64,000 nucleotides of DNA from Betaproteobacteria bacterium (GCA_016192065.1 JACPUX010000072.1:1-64000); one strand, 5' to 3'. Positions 16,877-25,109 are shown, counted from the stretch's first letter. Notes: generated from the letters alone by a model not told the origin. Translations and numbers: made by a program.

Positions 16877-17185
16877 TCAGAAGAGCACCAACTGGTTTGC
16901 CGTGACCTTTTTTTCCTGGAAAAGCGGCATGCCAACCAATAGCTGGATGCCGGCGTACTGTTTTTCCGTGATGGTCATGCAGCGCACCGAACCCTCTGGA
17001 GGAAGGTTGTCGACAAGCCGCTTCAGATGCTTCTCCTGGGCATCCGATCCATTGAGGAGGCGCCCGTAGACCGACCACTGGATCATGTCGTAGCCGTCGT
17101 TGAGCAGGAAGCGGCGGAACTGCACATAGGCTCGCTTTTCGGTCTTGGTGACCATGGGCAGGTCGAAGAAGACGAGCAAGCGCAT
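16877..17185 (-). CDS. cas2: CRISPR-associated endonuclease Cas2
   Basis: A 102-residue Cas2, the structural partner of Cas1 in spacer acquisition. The ferredoxin-fold first strand MRLLVFFDLPM carries the conserved Asp, and KRAYVQFRRFLLNDGYDMIQWSVYGR is typical of type II-C Cas2. I chose ATG 17185, which has CGAGG upstream and gives the usual N-terminus. A GTG at 17209, one base after the cas1 stop, would add eight residues. It is the last gene of the leftward cas9-cas1-cas2 operon. Confidence 0.93.
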   Translation of the reverse strand: MRLLVFFDLPMVTKTEKRAYVQFRRFLLNDGYDMIQWSVYGRLLNGSDAQEKHLKRLVDNLPPEGSVRCMTITEKQYAGIQLLVGMPLFQEKKVTANQLVLF

Positions 17186-17210
17186 GTATCGCCTCGTCTC
17201 GACGCCCACC

Positions 17211-18095
17211 TCAACACTCCAGCCGGTGGGGCTGCAAGCCGATCAGGACGGGCAGGTCCAGTTCCCTGGCGTCTTCTTCGTAGACGCGCACCAGGCTCTC
17301 CACTGCGTACTCGATAGCCGAGAGAGCGGACATCCTGCCTTGCGGCATGGCGACATCCACGTTGAGCAAGGCGACCAAGGCTGACTTGTCCGCCGGGATC
17401 AGGTCGCCCTCGGTGGCCGCAGGGTGTTTGGCAACATGCAGGTCAACAAGGGGACGGAACGGTTCGATCAGGTCGTCGGCGAGGTTGAAGGCGTTCTGCT
17501 CGCTGTCGTGGCACAAGCCGACGGTCGGATGCAGGCCGTGGGCGACCAGGCCGCGGGCGATGGCGCCACGCAACACGGCGTAGCCATAGTCCAGGGCGGC
17601 ATTGGTCCAGCGTTCCTCCGCACGATGGAATTCCGGGCCGAAGAGCTGGGAGAAGTAGAAGGCGGCGGCCTGGCCTTCGAGGTTTTCGGAATCGCCGGAA
17701 CGCACTCGCCGGGCATAGGATTCGAGGCGATCGACGCCTTTCTTCCCGCAGAGCCGCAGGCAGGCCGCCTGGTTCTCGATCTTGCGGCGCACGATGGCGG
17801 CCCAGGCCTGCTTGGCCGCCGGTTTGGCGACTCCAAGCTGCTTGCGCATCATGCGCGTCGCCCGCGAGTGGGAGAGGAAAGGCAGGAACACGCCGGCCGG
17901 CTGGTGGTTGTTGCCGGTGGCGTAGAGGCCGATGCCGTATTCGGCGCAGGCCGACAGCACCGGATGGGTGAGGGTGATTTCGCGGTGGTTGAGGACGATG
18001 ACGGCGATGTCCTCGAAAGGCACGAAGGCGGTTTCCTCCTGCTCGATGGCGAGGGAGTAATGTTCCCGCCTCAGCTTGGCGGGGCGGGAGATCAT
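17211..18095 (-). CDS. cas1: CRISPR-associated endonuclease Cas1
   Basis: A 294-residue Cas1 integrase. The start ATG 18095 gives MISRPAKLRREHYSLAIEQ, the normal type II Cas1 N-terminus; the frame upstream belongs to cas9 in another phase. It is preceded by cas9 with a four-base gap. Conserved regions include the LNHREITLTHPVLSACAEYGI segment, QLFGPEFHRAEERWTNAALDYGYAVLRG and LHPTVGLCHDSEQNAFNLADDLIEPFRP, which hold the Glu, His and acidic metal ligands. Together with Cas2 it inserts new spacers. Neither csn2 nor cas4 follows, which places the system in subtype II-C. Confidence 0.97.
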   Translation of the reverse strand: MISRPAKLRREHYSLAIEQEETAFVPFEDIAVIVLNHREITLTHPVLSACAEYGIGLYATGNNHQPAGVFLPFLSHSRATRMMRKQLGVAKPAAKQAWAAIVRRKIENQAACLRLCGKKGVDRLESYARRVRSGDSENLEGQAAAFYFSQLFGPEFHRAEERWTNAALDYGYAVLRGAIARGLVAHGLHPTVGLCHDSEQNAFNLADDLIEPFRPLVDLHVAKHPAATEGDLIPADKSALVALLNVDVAMPQGRMSALSAIEYAVESLVRVYEEDARELDLPVLIGLQPHRLEC

Positions 18096-18099
18096 GACG

Positions 18100-21000
18100 C
18101 TACGCCAGACCACGGCGCACCTCGGGAGGGGCGGGGTAGATGTGGCCGAGGGCGTCGACGTGGAATTTTTCAACGGACAACGCCGTCTTGACGCCGATGC
18201 CCTCGAACAAGCCATCCTTGCCAGCTTGCTGGTTTCGGTCGTGCGCCCAGATGTTCAGATTCCCGGTTCCTCGGTGACAGCTTGCGTAGTAACCCAGGAT
18301 GGGCGCCTTGTTCCTTTGTCTGACGCGAATCAGATCGTTCGGGTGCAGCGAAAAGCAGAAGTCGAAGCCGTCGTCGATCAAAGTCCAGTCGCCTTCGTCC
18401 TTGAACGCCACTATCGCCCGCCCCGGCAATTCCTTCGCGACCGCGTGATGCACATAGACCGGCACGAGATGATATTTGCCGTCCTTCTTGTGCCTGAACA
18501 CATCGACCCGCAGCATGGAGTCGTTTTTCGCGATGCCGCCGCGCACCGGGATGCCGGAGAGCTTGTCGATCAGCACGGTGACGCTGCGGACGATGGGGCC
18601 GGTCGGATTGCCGTCGCGGTCCGGCTTGCGCAGCGGATCGCCCGGCGGAAAGGCCTTGTCGCCTTTGCCGCCGTGTGCTTCCAGCCGCGCGCGGATCGCT
18701 GCATAGAGTTTTTCGTTGCGGTGCGGATCGATCAGCTTGTCCAGGTCGTTCAGGGTGAGGCTGGCGAGCGGCACCTTCTGGGTGACGCTGCCCTGTGCTT
18801 TGAGCCGCTCCGGCTGGGCATAGATGGTGTCCTTGTGCGCCGCGCCGCCGTTGCGCCGCTGCGGCGCGCGGGAGACGAAGAGGGGCCGCAACGCTTCCAG
18901 CGCTTCCGCCGGCCAGTGATCCAGCGCCGAAATCCTTGCGTGCAACTCGGCGGGGTCGTCGATGTGCAGGCGCGCATCCAGTTCGTTGCGGAAATTCGGC
19001 CAGGGATCGGGGAAGTGCTCATGCAACTGCCGGTACATGGCCGGATTGACGATCTCGCCGGTTTCCGCGTCGACAAACCCTTCGCGCACCTTCTCCAATT
19101 CCCTTCGCCGGGCATAGTCGGATAGCCGCTTGACCATGCCGTGGCTGCAGGCGGCCACTACGGCGGCATCGAGCGCATGGTGGCGATCGCTTTCGCCGCG
19201 CAGCTTGGCGAGGCCCCAGCGCGCGCGCAGGAAGGCCGTCATCTGGCCGCTCAGCACCACACAGCGTTTCGCCTCGCTGCCGTCGGCCAGCTTGAGATAG
19301 CCTTCGACGTAGTTCTTGAAGAAGCGGCAGATGTAGCGGGTGTCGTTGAGGTTGCGGTCACGGAATTCCTCGGCGGCCTTGCCGGCGAAGTCTTTGCGCA
19401 GCAGGCGGCTGCGCTTGGCGAGGCGGTAGGACTTGTTGGATTCGACGCAGACGACGAATTGCCGCCAGCGCCCGCTCTCCTTTGCGCCGTCGAGATACTC
19501 GTAGGGCGTGCGGTTGCCCTTGTCGCGGTTTTCCTTGGCGAGCACCAGCACCTTGTTGTTCTTGCTGTCGTCGAAACTGCGGGAGTAGGGCAGGGCATGG
19601 TCGATCTCGGCATAGCCGATATCGTGCAGCACGCGATGCAGGTCGAGCGGTTCGAGGGAATAGGCGCACTTGCCCTGCTGCTCGCGGTAAAGCTGGAACT
19701 TCTCGAACTCGCGGCTCTTGGCCGGTATTTTGAATTCTCCCTCGAATGCCGCCTTGTCCTTCTCGTTGCGCTCGCGGTACTCGTCCTGCGCCTTCTTGAC
19801 CTTGTTCCGTTCGTCCAGAGGACGGGCCAGGTCGCGCGCCATCTCGATGTGGACGGCGGCGGGCGAGCCGTAACGGCGCACCAGAGCGTTCAGGACTTTG
19901 CGCGCCTGGTTGAGCGCGCGCAGGACGACGGGGTTGCGCGGTACGTCCAGTTCTTCGCTGAACACCATGCGGCCGTCCTTGTCGCGCCCGGCATAGAGCG
20001 GCGGCAGGGTCTTGTGGCCGCCTTCGCCCGCCTTGCGAAGCTGGCTGTGGTGGTAGCCGGCCGCCGCACAGGCTTCGTCGTAGCGCAGGCCTGCCTCCAT
20101 GTGCGGCACAATCTTCCGCAGGGCCTTGAGCGACAGGGCGTGGAATGTGTCGAAACGGAGGTCCAGCAGGGCGTCGATCGTCTTTTCGCCGCCGGGCAAA
20201 GTCAGTTTCCGCAACTCGGCGGCAACTTCGTCATCGTCCTTGAAAACGCTCAGCACCCAGGCGATTTGATCGAGCAGTTCGGGATCGCCGCCCGTGGCGG
20301 CGCCGGCCATGCCTTCCCATTCGGTTTCCAGCCCCTTGTCCTTCAGGGTCTTGCGCAGTTCCTGCCAGGCGGGCAGCCGGATGAGTTTCTCGACTTCAGG
20401 GTCTTTGGCTTTGCCTTCTGCCTGTTGCGCAGCGGTAGGGTAGGAGAGCCCGACGACTTTGAAGGCATCCGGCAGTTGGCCCGCCTTGACCAAGGCGGCG
20501 CGCAGCTGCTTGTAGGTAAAATCGCCTGCCTGCTTGTAGGGGAGCGGCAGGGCGGTCTGTCGTTCTGCTTCGTTTAGGCCGCGGGTGACGCCATCGACGA
20601 CGATGCGCAAATTGTTGAGCCGCGTGAGCCAGACATGCCGCTCCGCGGTGAAGCTCGCCTTCGGAGCGCGGTATTCGTTGTCTTCGAAGGTGCATTTGCC
20701 GAGCATCTTGAGGAGATCATTGCCGGCCAGCGGGGCTTTTTGCTCCCAAAACAAACCGGACTTCCGGTCACCGTGGCCGAGGATGGCTGCCTCCAGTTCG
20801 GAGGTTGCATGGGGGTTTCCGAGTTCCCGCTGCCGCCGGAACAGGAGGGCCAACTCGTCAGCCAGCAGGATGCGAGAGAGGGCCTTGCCGTAGTCGCCCT
20901 GCTTGTTGCGCTGGGCATCGGGGAACTCAGCCAGAACCATTTCGGCGGCGCTGCGGTAACCCTTTTCCGCCATCCGTTTCCTGGTGTCGTCAAGCCCCTT

Positions 21001-21456
21001 CTTGACCTTGCCGCCTTCGCCTTTGCTGTCCGCTTCGGCCTGCTTTTTTTCGGCGCGGCTGATCCAGTGGAAGCCCCGGTGTTTGCATAAGTGATAGATC
21101 ACGCGCGCCCATTCATCCCTGGACTGCAGGCGGTCGAGCGCTTCGACCCGGACGGACCACAGCGACCGGCTAAACGGATTCTTGGGCTGGAAGTGCTGTA
21201 AGTCGGTGATCAGGCCATGACGTTTGAGCAGGCGAGCGAGTTTGGTTAACCGCCACGCGCGGCGACGGAGCCGGCGTCGCATGAGGCGGGCGCTTCGCCT
21301 CACGAGATTGAGCGAGTCTCCCTCCTTTGCAGTCTCGGCCTTGTCGAAACATCGAACGCCAAGATCGATGATGCGATCGGTTCCAAGCAAACACCAGCCG
21401 ACCGAAGCAATGCCGATGTCCAGCCCCAGCGTATAGGGGATGTTTTGCGTTTGCAT
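18100..21456 (-). CDS. cas9: CRISPR-associated endonuclease Cas9 (type II-C)
   Basis: A 1118-residue Cas9, close in size to Neisseria Cas9. RuvC-I is YTLGLDIGIASVGW with Asp13, followed by an arginine-rich bridge helix (RRSARLMRRRLRRRAWRL). RuvC-II is VHIEMARDL near residue 537. The HNH domain shows EIDHALPYSRSFDDSKNNKV with His near 617, and RuvC-III shows DRHHALDAAVVAA near 762. All catalytic residues appear intact. The start ATG 21456 follows AGGGAGG; the frame upstream of it runs through the tracrRNA gene and is not protein. It is the first gene of cas9-cas1-cas2. The PAM cannot be read from sequence alone. Confidence 0.98.
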   Translation of the reverse strand: MQTQNIPYTLGLDIGIASVGWCLLGTDRIIDLGVRCFDKAETAKEGDSLNLVRRSARLMRRRLRRRAWRLTKLARLLKRHGLITDLQHFQPKNPFSRSLWSVRVEALDRLQSRDEWARVIYHLCKHRGFHWISRAEKKQAEADSKGEGGKVKKGLDDTRKRMAEKGYRSAAEMVLAEFPDAQRNKQGDYGKALSRILLADELALLFRRQRELGNPHATSELEAAILGHGDRKSGLFWEQKAPLAGNDLLKMLGKCTFEDNEYRAPKASFTAERHVWLTRLNNLRIVVDGVTRGLNEAERQTALPLPYKQAGDFTYKQLRAALVKAGQLPDAFKVVGLSYPTAAQQAEGKAKDPEVEKLIRLPAWQELRKTLKDKGLETEWEGMAGAATGGDPELLDQIAWVLSVFKDDDEVAAELRKLTLPGGEKTIDALLDLRFDTFHALSLKALRKIVPHMEAGLRYDEACAAAGYHHSQLRKAGEGGHKTLPPLYAGRDKDGRMVFSEELDVPRNPVVLRALNQARKVLNALVRRYGSPAAVHIEMARDLARPLDERNKVKKAQDEYRERNEKDKAAFEGEFKIPAKSREFEKFQLYREQQGKCAYSLEPLDLHRVLHDIGYAEIDHALPYSRSFDDSKNNKVLVLAKENRDKGNRTPYEYLDGAKESGRWRQFVVCVESNKSYRLAKRSRLLRKDFAGKAAEEFRDRNLNDTRYICRFFKNYVEGYLKLADGSEAKRCVVLSGQMTAFLRARWGLAKLRGESDRHHALDAAVVAACSHGMVKRLSDYARRRELEKVREGFVDAETGEIVNPAMYRQLHEHFPDPWPNFRNELDARLHIDDPAELHARISALDHWPAEALEALRPLFVSRAPQRRNGGAAHKDTIYAQPERLKAQGSVTQKVPLASLTLNDLDKLIDPHRNEKLYAAIRARLEAHGGKGDKAFPPGDPLRKPDRDGNPTGPIVRSVTVLIDKLSGIPVRGGIAKNDSMLRVDVFRHKKDGKYHLVPVYVHHAVAKELPGRAIVAFKDEGDWTLIDDGFDFCFSLHPNDLIRVRQRNKAPILGYYASCHRGTGNLNIWAHDRNQQAGKDGLFEGIGVKTALSVEKFHVDALGHIYPAPPEVRRGLA

Positions 21457-21480
21457 CCTGGCCTCCCTTGCCGATACAAT
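21451..21480 (+). promoter_or_regulatory. predicted tracrRNA promoter overlapping the cas9 start
   Basis: TTGCAT (21451-21456) and TACAAT (21475-21480) are spaced by 18 bases and point rightwards, away from cas9. A start near 21487 would place the anti-repeat at the RNA 5' end. The -35 hexamer covers the cas9 start codon on the other strand. Confidence 0.6.
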
Positions 21481-21486
21481 GACCGC

Positions 21487-21590
21487 ATTGTAGCCTTCCG
21501 GGGTGAGAGCCGTTGCTACAATAAGGTGGCCGCCTTCGGGCGGCGACCGAATCCGGCCCGACAGGGAAACCTGTCGGGCCTTAGTTTTTT
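21487..21590 (+). ncRNA. tracrRNA
   Basis: The 5' part (21487-21522) complements the CRISPR repeat: ATTGTAGCCTTCCGG and GGTGAGAG match its reverse complement, a short CCGTT bulge follows, then GCTACAA pairs again. The segment GAGAGCCGTTGCTACAATAA closely resembles the Neisseria tracrRNA. It is followed by a GCCGCC-TTCG-GGCGGC hairpin (about 21530-21543) and a terminal stem GGCCCGACAGG/CCTGTCGGGCC (21555-21580) ahead of TTAGTTTTTT. It lies 30 bases from cas9 and is divergent from it. Its predicted length is about 100 nt. Confidence 0.93.
21555..21590 (+). terminator. intrinsic terminator of tracrRNA
   Basis: GGCCCGACAGG pairs with CCTGTCGGGCC across a GAAA loop and is followed by TTAGTTTTTT. 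This doubles as the last structural hairpin of the tracrRNA. Confidence 0.88.
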
Positions 21591-21761
21591 GTGCTTTGCA
21601 CAAACGGGTGGCGCCGGTGAGTGCCGCCCGCGGCGAACCTGTGGTGCGGATAGGCGACCTTACTGATTGTCCGCGCGCGCTCTACTGAATGGAGTCCTGG
21701 CCGCTTTCCGGAGGCACCGACCAACAGAGCGGCCTCACCACAGACGCCCTGCATCTGCGCA

Positions 21762-21932
21762 TCACGCCCTCGCCGCACCTAGCGCCAAAAAGAGCAGCAG
21801 TGGGTGGTCGGGGGCGTTCGTGAAACCGTAGCGTTGATAGAAGCGCGCGGCGGTTTCGTCGATGGCGTCGACGAAGAGGCCGCAGTCGAAACCTTCCCAG
21901 TCATGGGCGCCAGGCAAAGCTTGAATCAACAT
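21762..21932 (-). pseudogene. truncated GNAT acetyltransferase toxin remnant (TacT-like)
   Basis: A 56-codon frame, ATG 21932 to TGA 21762, overlaps the end of the DUF1778 gene and encodes only the C-terminal part of a GNAT toxin. LFVDAIDETAARFYQRYGF and PDHPLLLFLAL match the conserved end of TacT-type toxins. The usual N-terminal two thirds, including the acetyl-CoA binding loop, are absent between the antitoxin and this stump. An internal deletion that spared the antitoxin is the simplest explanation. The fragment should be catalytically inactive. Confidence 0.78.
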
Positions 21933-22212
21933 CGCTGCGCTGGGCCTTTCGGTAGCGCTTGAGTGCGGACTTCAATTGAGCCTTCGGTTCGCTTGGCTTA
22001 CCTAGCAGATCGAGCAGCCAATTCCAGTCCCGAGGCGAGAGCCGTATCACCTCTTCGCGCTCGATGACTGCCTGTGCCTCCTTGAGCGCGGCCTGCACGA
22101 GAAACTGGCTGACCGTGGCGCCCGAAAGCTCGGCGGCGCGGCCAAGAGTTTCATGAACTTTGCGCGGGACGCGGACGCCAATGCGATGCAGCTTGAACTT
22201 GGCTGCTTCCAT
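21901..22212 (-). CDS. DUF1778 family antitoxin (TacA-like)
   Basis: A 103-residue ribbon-helix-helix type antitoxin. The DNA-binding part is RIGVRVPRKVHETLGRAAELSGATVSQFLVQAALKEAQAVI, followed by a toxin-neutralising tail with LKSALKRYRKAQ. TacA-type antitoxins bind their promoter and block the partner GNAT toxin, which acetylates charged tRNAs. The start ATG 22212 follows AAGGAG. The toxin downstream survives only as a C-terminal stump, so this is probably an orphan antitoxin that may still regulate its own promoter or guard against related toxins. Confidence 0.85.
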   Translation of the reverse strand: MEAAKFKLHRIGVRVPRKVHETLGRAAELSGATVSQFLVQAALKEAQAVIEREEVIRLSPRDWNWLLDLLGKPSEPKAQLKSALKRYRKAQRSDVDSSFAWRP

Positions 22213-22314
22213 AAGCGACTCCTTGGTCCGGGCTGACCTTGTAGATCATCGATGCCAAAATGACGCCATGACCACCAGACGCCTTTTGGGGCACGCTTCC
22301 AGAACGGCGCTCGA

Positions 22315-23817
22315 TCACGCCCCAAACTGACACGCCCCCCGCCCGGCGGGCGGCGCTTCCGGGGCCTCCGCCGCCACCCCGCGAACGTGAATCTGCCCCC
22401 GCGGCACACCCGCCGCGCGCAGGCCGTGGAGAATCTGCGCGGCGAATTCGGGCGGGCCGGCGACGTAGATGTCGCAAAGGGCCACGAAGAGGTCAGCTTG
22501 CATAGCTTCGACCAGTTCCAGCGCGCCTTGGGCGGGGTCGGTGGCGGTGAAGAGGGAGACGTCGAACTGGTCCAACGCTTCGCTCCAGGCGCGGCAGAGT
22601 TTGTCGAGGAAGTGGCCATCGGAGCGGGTCGTCAGCCAGTAGAGCGAAATTGCTTCCGCGGCGTCGATGGCCATGGTGTGTTCCATGAGGCCTTTGATCG
22701 GCGCCATGCCGAGGTCACAGGCGATGAACACGAGTTGCGTGCCGCCGTCATGCAGCACGAATTCGCCCTCGGGACCGGTGACGCGCACGCTGTCGCCCTT
22801 CTTCAGTTGCCCGGCTAAAACGGCCAGGGTGAGGGCATCGGGCGCTTCGCGAGCGAGGAAGAAGTGCAGATTTAAATCGTCGCAGGGGCAATTGGCGATG
22901 GGCAGGGTGGTCTCGTGGCCGTGCCAGGCGAGACGCACTTCCTGGCCCGAGAGAAAACGCAGGCGCTGTTGTTCGGGCATCACCAGATGCAAGTCGAGGG
23001 TGTGCTCGGCCAGGGGTGTCACGGCTCGCACGCGCGCTTCCAGCGTTTGCAGCGGCAGGTCTTGGGGGCCGCGCGCCTCCAGGGCTTCGAGCACGAGGTC
23101 GCTGGAGGCCGCAGTGTGGGTGCACAGCAGGGTGTAGCCCCGGGCCTTTTCGGCGTCCGACAGGGCATAACGCTGCGGCGCGGTTTGCGCGACGCTGCCT
23201 TCCACCACCCGGGCTTTGCACAGGCCGCAACTACCATCGGTGCAACCGTAGTTCACACGACAGCCGGCCGACAGCGCGGCTTGCAGCAGGGTGTTGCGGC
23301 CTTCGACCAGAAATTCGCGGCCGCTGGGGCGCAGGCTCACCTGGGCGGACATGATTTTCAGCACGTCGTCGATGATGGCCAGCACATCTTTGGCGGGCGA
23401 TTCGACAGGTGCGGCGAGGGCGCGGTCCAGGCGCTCGGCCAGGGCGGCGAGCGCGGGTGGGGCGGATTGCGCGTTGAGCGCATGCAGACTCTGGGAGAGT
23501 TCGTCGAGAAGGCTGCGGCTTCTTTGCAATTCGTCGCGGGCGTCGGCCAACTCGCGGGCCTGGGCATAAAGGCGCTGCGCCAGCACCTTTTGCGGTGGCA
23601 GGCCAACCGCGTCGCCGCGTCCCGGGATCGGCGGGCGATGGGGCAGGGCATGGGCCGGATCGGGCACCGCAGCCTGGGGGAAGGCACGCAGAAGTTCGTC
23701 GCTGGCGATGCGCCCGTCGAGCGTGCGCAAGGCCCCGGCGCGAATCTTGCGCTCCAGGGTGCCGCGCGACACACCCACCAATTGCGAGGCGCGCCAGACC
23801 GTGAGCCAGTGGGTCAT
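22315..23817 (-). CDS. HTH / [2Fe-2S] ferredoxin / flavin-NAD reductase fusion
   Basis: A 500-residue multidomain protein. Residues 1-45 (WRASQLVGVSRGTLERKIRAGAL) look like a helix-turn-helix. A Gln/Ala-rich helical stretch (about 80-150) follows. Next is a plant-type [2Fe-2S] domain with CRVNYGCTDGSCGLC and LLCTH, then a ferredoxin-reductase-like FAD domain and NAD-binding domain (FIACDLGMAPIKGL). The reductase half resembles NADH-dependent phenol hydroxylase or glucoseen reductases. Joining a DNA-binding domain to an electron-transfer module suggests a redox-responsive role, but that is inference. It ends a leftward cluster divergent from dsrA. Confidence 0.8.
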   Translation of the reverse strand: MTHWLTVWRASQLVGVSRGTLERKIRAGALRTLDGRIASDELLRAFPQAAVPDPAHALPHRPPIPGRGDAVGLPPQKVLAQRLYAQARELADARDELQRSRSLLDELSQSLHALNAQSAPPALAALAERLDRALAAPVESPAKDVLAIIDDVLKIMSAQVSLRPSGREFLVEGRNTLLQAALSAGCRVNYGCTDGSCGLCKARVVEGSVAQTAPQRYALSDAEKARGYTLLCTHTAASSDLVLEALEARGPQDLPLQTLEARVRAVTPLAEHTLDLHLVMPEQQRLRFLSGQEVRLAWHGHETTLPIANCPCDDLNLHFFLAREAPDALTLAVLAGQLKKGDSVRVTGPEGEFVLHDGGTQLVFIACDLGMAPIKGLMEHTMAIDAAEAISLYWLTTRSDGHFLDKLCRAWSEALDQFDVSLFTATDPAQGALELVEAMQADLFVALCDIYVAGPPEFAAQILHGLRAAGVPRGQIHVRGVAAEAPEAPPAGRGACQFGA

Positions 23818-23901
23818 GGGTGGCGCGGGGTGAATTCGCGTGCGCTTCGCGCCCGCTTGATCCGCCCCAAAGGGTTGAGGGCGTGGGTGGGATTTGGGTA
23901 G

Positions 23902-23940
23902 GGTGGATTAAGGCCTGTAGGGCCGCAGCCTTCCGGTGCC
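23902..23940. repeat. interspersed GGTGGATT repeat copy
   Basis: GGTGGATTAAGGCCTGTAGG at 23902 begins a half-conserved copy of the palindromic family found at 34090-34121 and 34219-34250, here inverted relative to them. It lies in the 166-bp gap between the helical hypothetical gene and the HTH-ferredoxin gene. No other feature is evident in that gap. Confidence 0.5.
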
Positions 23941-23983
23941 AGAGCACCTGAAGCGGCGCCAAGGCCACGCCCCAGCCGCACCG

Positions 23984-24571
23984 CTAGTCCCCCATGGCCT
24001 GCGCGGCCCCACGCCGGCTCGTGGGCGCGAGGCCCAAGAGATCAAGGATCGCCTGGCGCAGGGTTTCCGCGGCTTGCGGGCCTTCGATCTCCATCACCTG
24101 GTCGTGAACCCAAGGCTGGTCGCGCTCGGGCAGATGTTCGCCGAGGAAGCTGGCTAAGCAGCGCAGAAAGGGGAAGCTCGGCCGGCCCTCCGCCCACCCG
24201 CATTCGGCATAGGTTTCGCCGCGGGTGTTGCAGCGCTCGATGAAAGCGCTGCGCGAGCCGCTGCCCAGGAGTTCGGTTTCGTTCTCTTCGTGCAGTTCAG
24301 ACAGCTTTTCGGCGAAGGCCTGGGTGAAGGCGAGGCGCGCGGTCTCATCCAGGTGCTCGTAGGCCACCCGGTCGGCGATGGCGACCAAAAAAGCCAGGAA
24401 TTCGGCCAGAAAGCCGAAATACCGCCGCCCGGCGGCCAGTTCGAAGTCCGCCGCCCGCATGTTGCCGAGGGCCGCACGGGCGAGGCGCCAGGCGGTTACC
24501 GCGGCGGCGTGGGCGATGGCTTCCGGCGGCTTCGGGCCGGTCTCGCGGAACCAGTGGCTGCGCACGCGCAT
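23984..24571 (-). CDS. conserved hypothetical protein, mostly alpha-helical
   Basis: A 195-residue soluble protein that I do not recognise. It is rich in Ala, Leu and Glu, and predicted helices dominate (AAAVTAWRLARAALGNMRAADFEL, then RRYFGFLAEFLAFLVAIADRVAYEHL). A central segment contains ECGWAEGRPSFPFLRCLASFLG. Three cysteines are visible but no metal-binding motif. It resembles in general character the all-helical chaperones for redox enzymes, without matching their signatures. It sits between the tandem TusA gene and the HTH-ferredoxin reductase gene, 12 bases from the former, so an accessory role in Dsr sulfur metabolism is likely. Confidence 0.65.
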   Translation of the reverse strand: MRVRSHWFRETGPKPPEAIAHAAAVTAWRLARAALGNMRAADFELAAGRRYFGFLAEFLAFLVAIADRVAYEHLDETARLAFTQAFAEKLSELHEENETELLGSGSRSAFIERCNTRGETYAECGWAEGRPSFPFLRCLASFLGEHLPERDQPWVHDQVMEIEGPQAAETLRQAILDLLGLAPTSRRGAAQAMGD

Positions 24572-24583
24572 GGGCTACGCTGC

Positions 24584-25075
24584 TCAGTGTCTTTTCTTGA
24601 TGTAGAACTCATAGTCCCCAGGCGCGGTTTCCACCGTGGCGACCAGTTCCAGGCCGGTCGCTCGGGTCCAGCCGACGATGTCGCCGCTGATGCCTGGGCA
24701 GTTGGACAGCAGCCGCAGGGTCTCCCCCACACCCATGCCGTTGAGGAGTTTCTTGGCCTCGACAATCGGCCCTGGGCAAGCCACGCCGCGGATGTCGAGC
24801 GTGGCGTTGGCGCCCGGCTGGCGCGACTTGCCTTTCTGGATGTAGTAGGCGGTGGCGCCCTGAGTGAGTTTCTCGGTCTTGAGGATCGCGCAATGCGTAA
24901 CCTTGGCCCAGGAGAAAAGATCACTTTCCGTGCCCGGGCAATCGGAAATCAGCATCAGCACCTGACCGGGCTCCAGGGTATCGACCACGCGCTTGGCGCC
25001 CAGAATGGGGCCGGGGCAAGTGGAGCCGGTGAGATCGAGCGTGACATTGGGTTTTGCAGGGTTTTCGCTGGACAT
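24584..25075 (-). CDS. tandem TusA-domain sulfurtransferase
   Basis: A 163-residue protein made of two TusA-like domains in a row. The first has STCPGPILGAKR and the second VACPGPIVEAKK, each with the CPGP active cysteine; each also has a second conserved DCPG or NCPG segment further on. The start ATG 25075 gives MSSENPAKPN. Single TusA proteins carry sulfane sulfur as a persulfide; two carriers in one chain could hand sulfur between domains or bind two partners. It is divergent from dsrA and separate from the classical tusA at 6879. Confidence 0.85.
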   Translation of the reverse strand: MSSENPAKPNVTLDLTGSTCPGPILGAKRVVDTLEPGQVLMLISDCPGTESDLFSWAKVTHCAILKTEKLTQGATAYYIQKGKSRQPGANATLDIRGVACPGPIVEAKKLLNGMGVGETLRLLSNCPGISGDIVGWTRATGLELVATVETAPGDYEFYIKKRH

Positions 25076-25109
25076 GATGATCAGTAGCTCAAAAGTGGAA
25101 ATCTGGGAC

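Noticed and set aside
21445-21666. Short plus-strand frame over the tracrRNA
   Set aside because: The sequence is explained by the anti-repeat and the hairpins of the tracrRNA.
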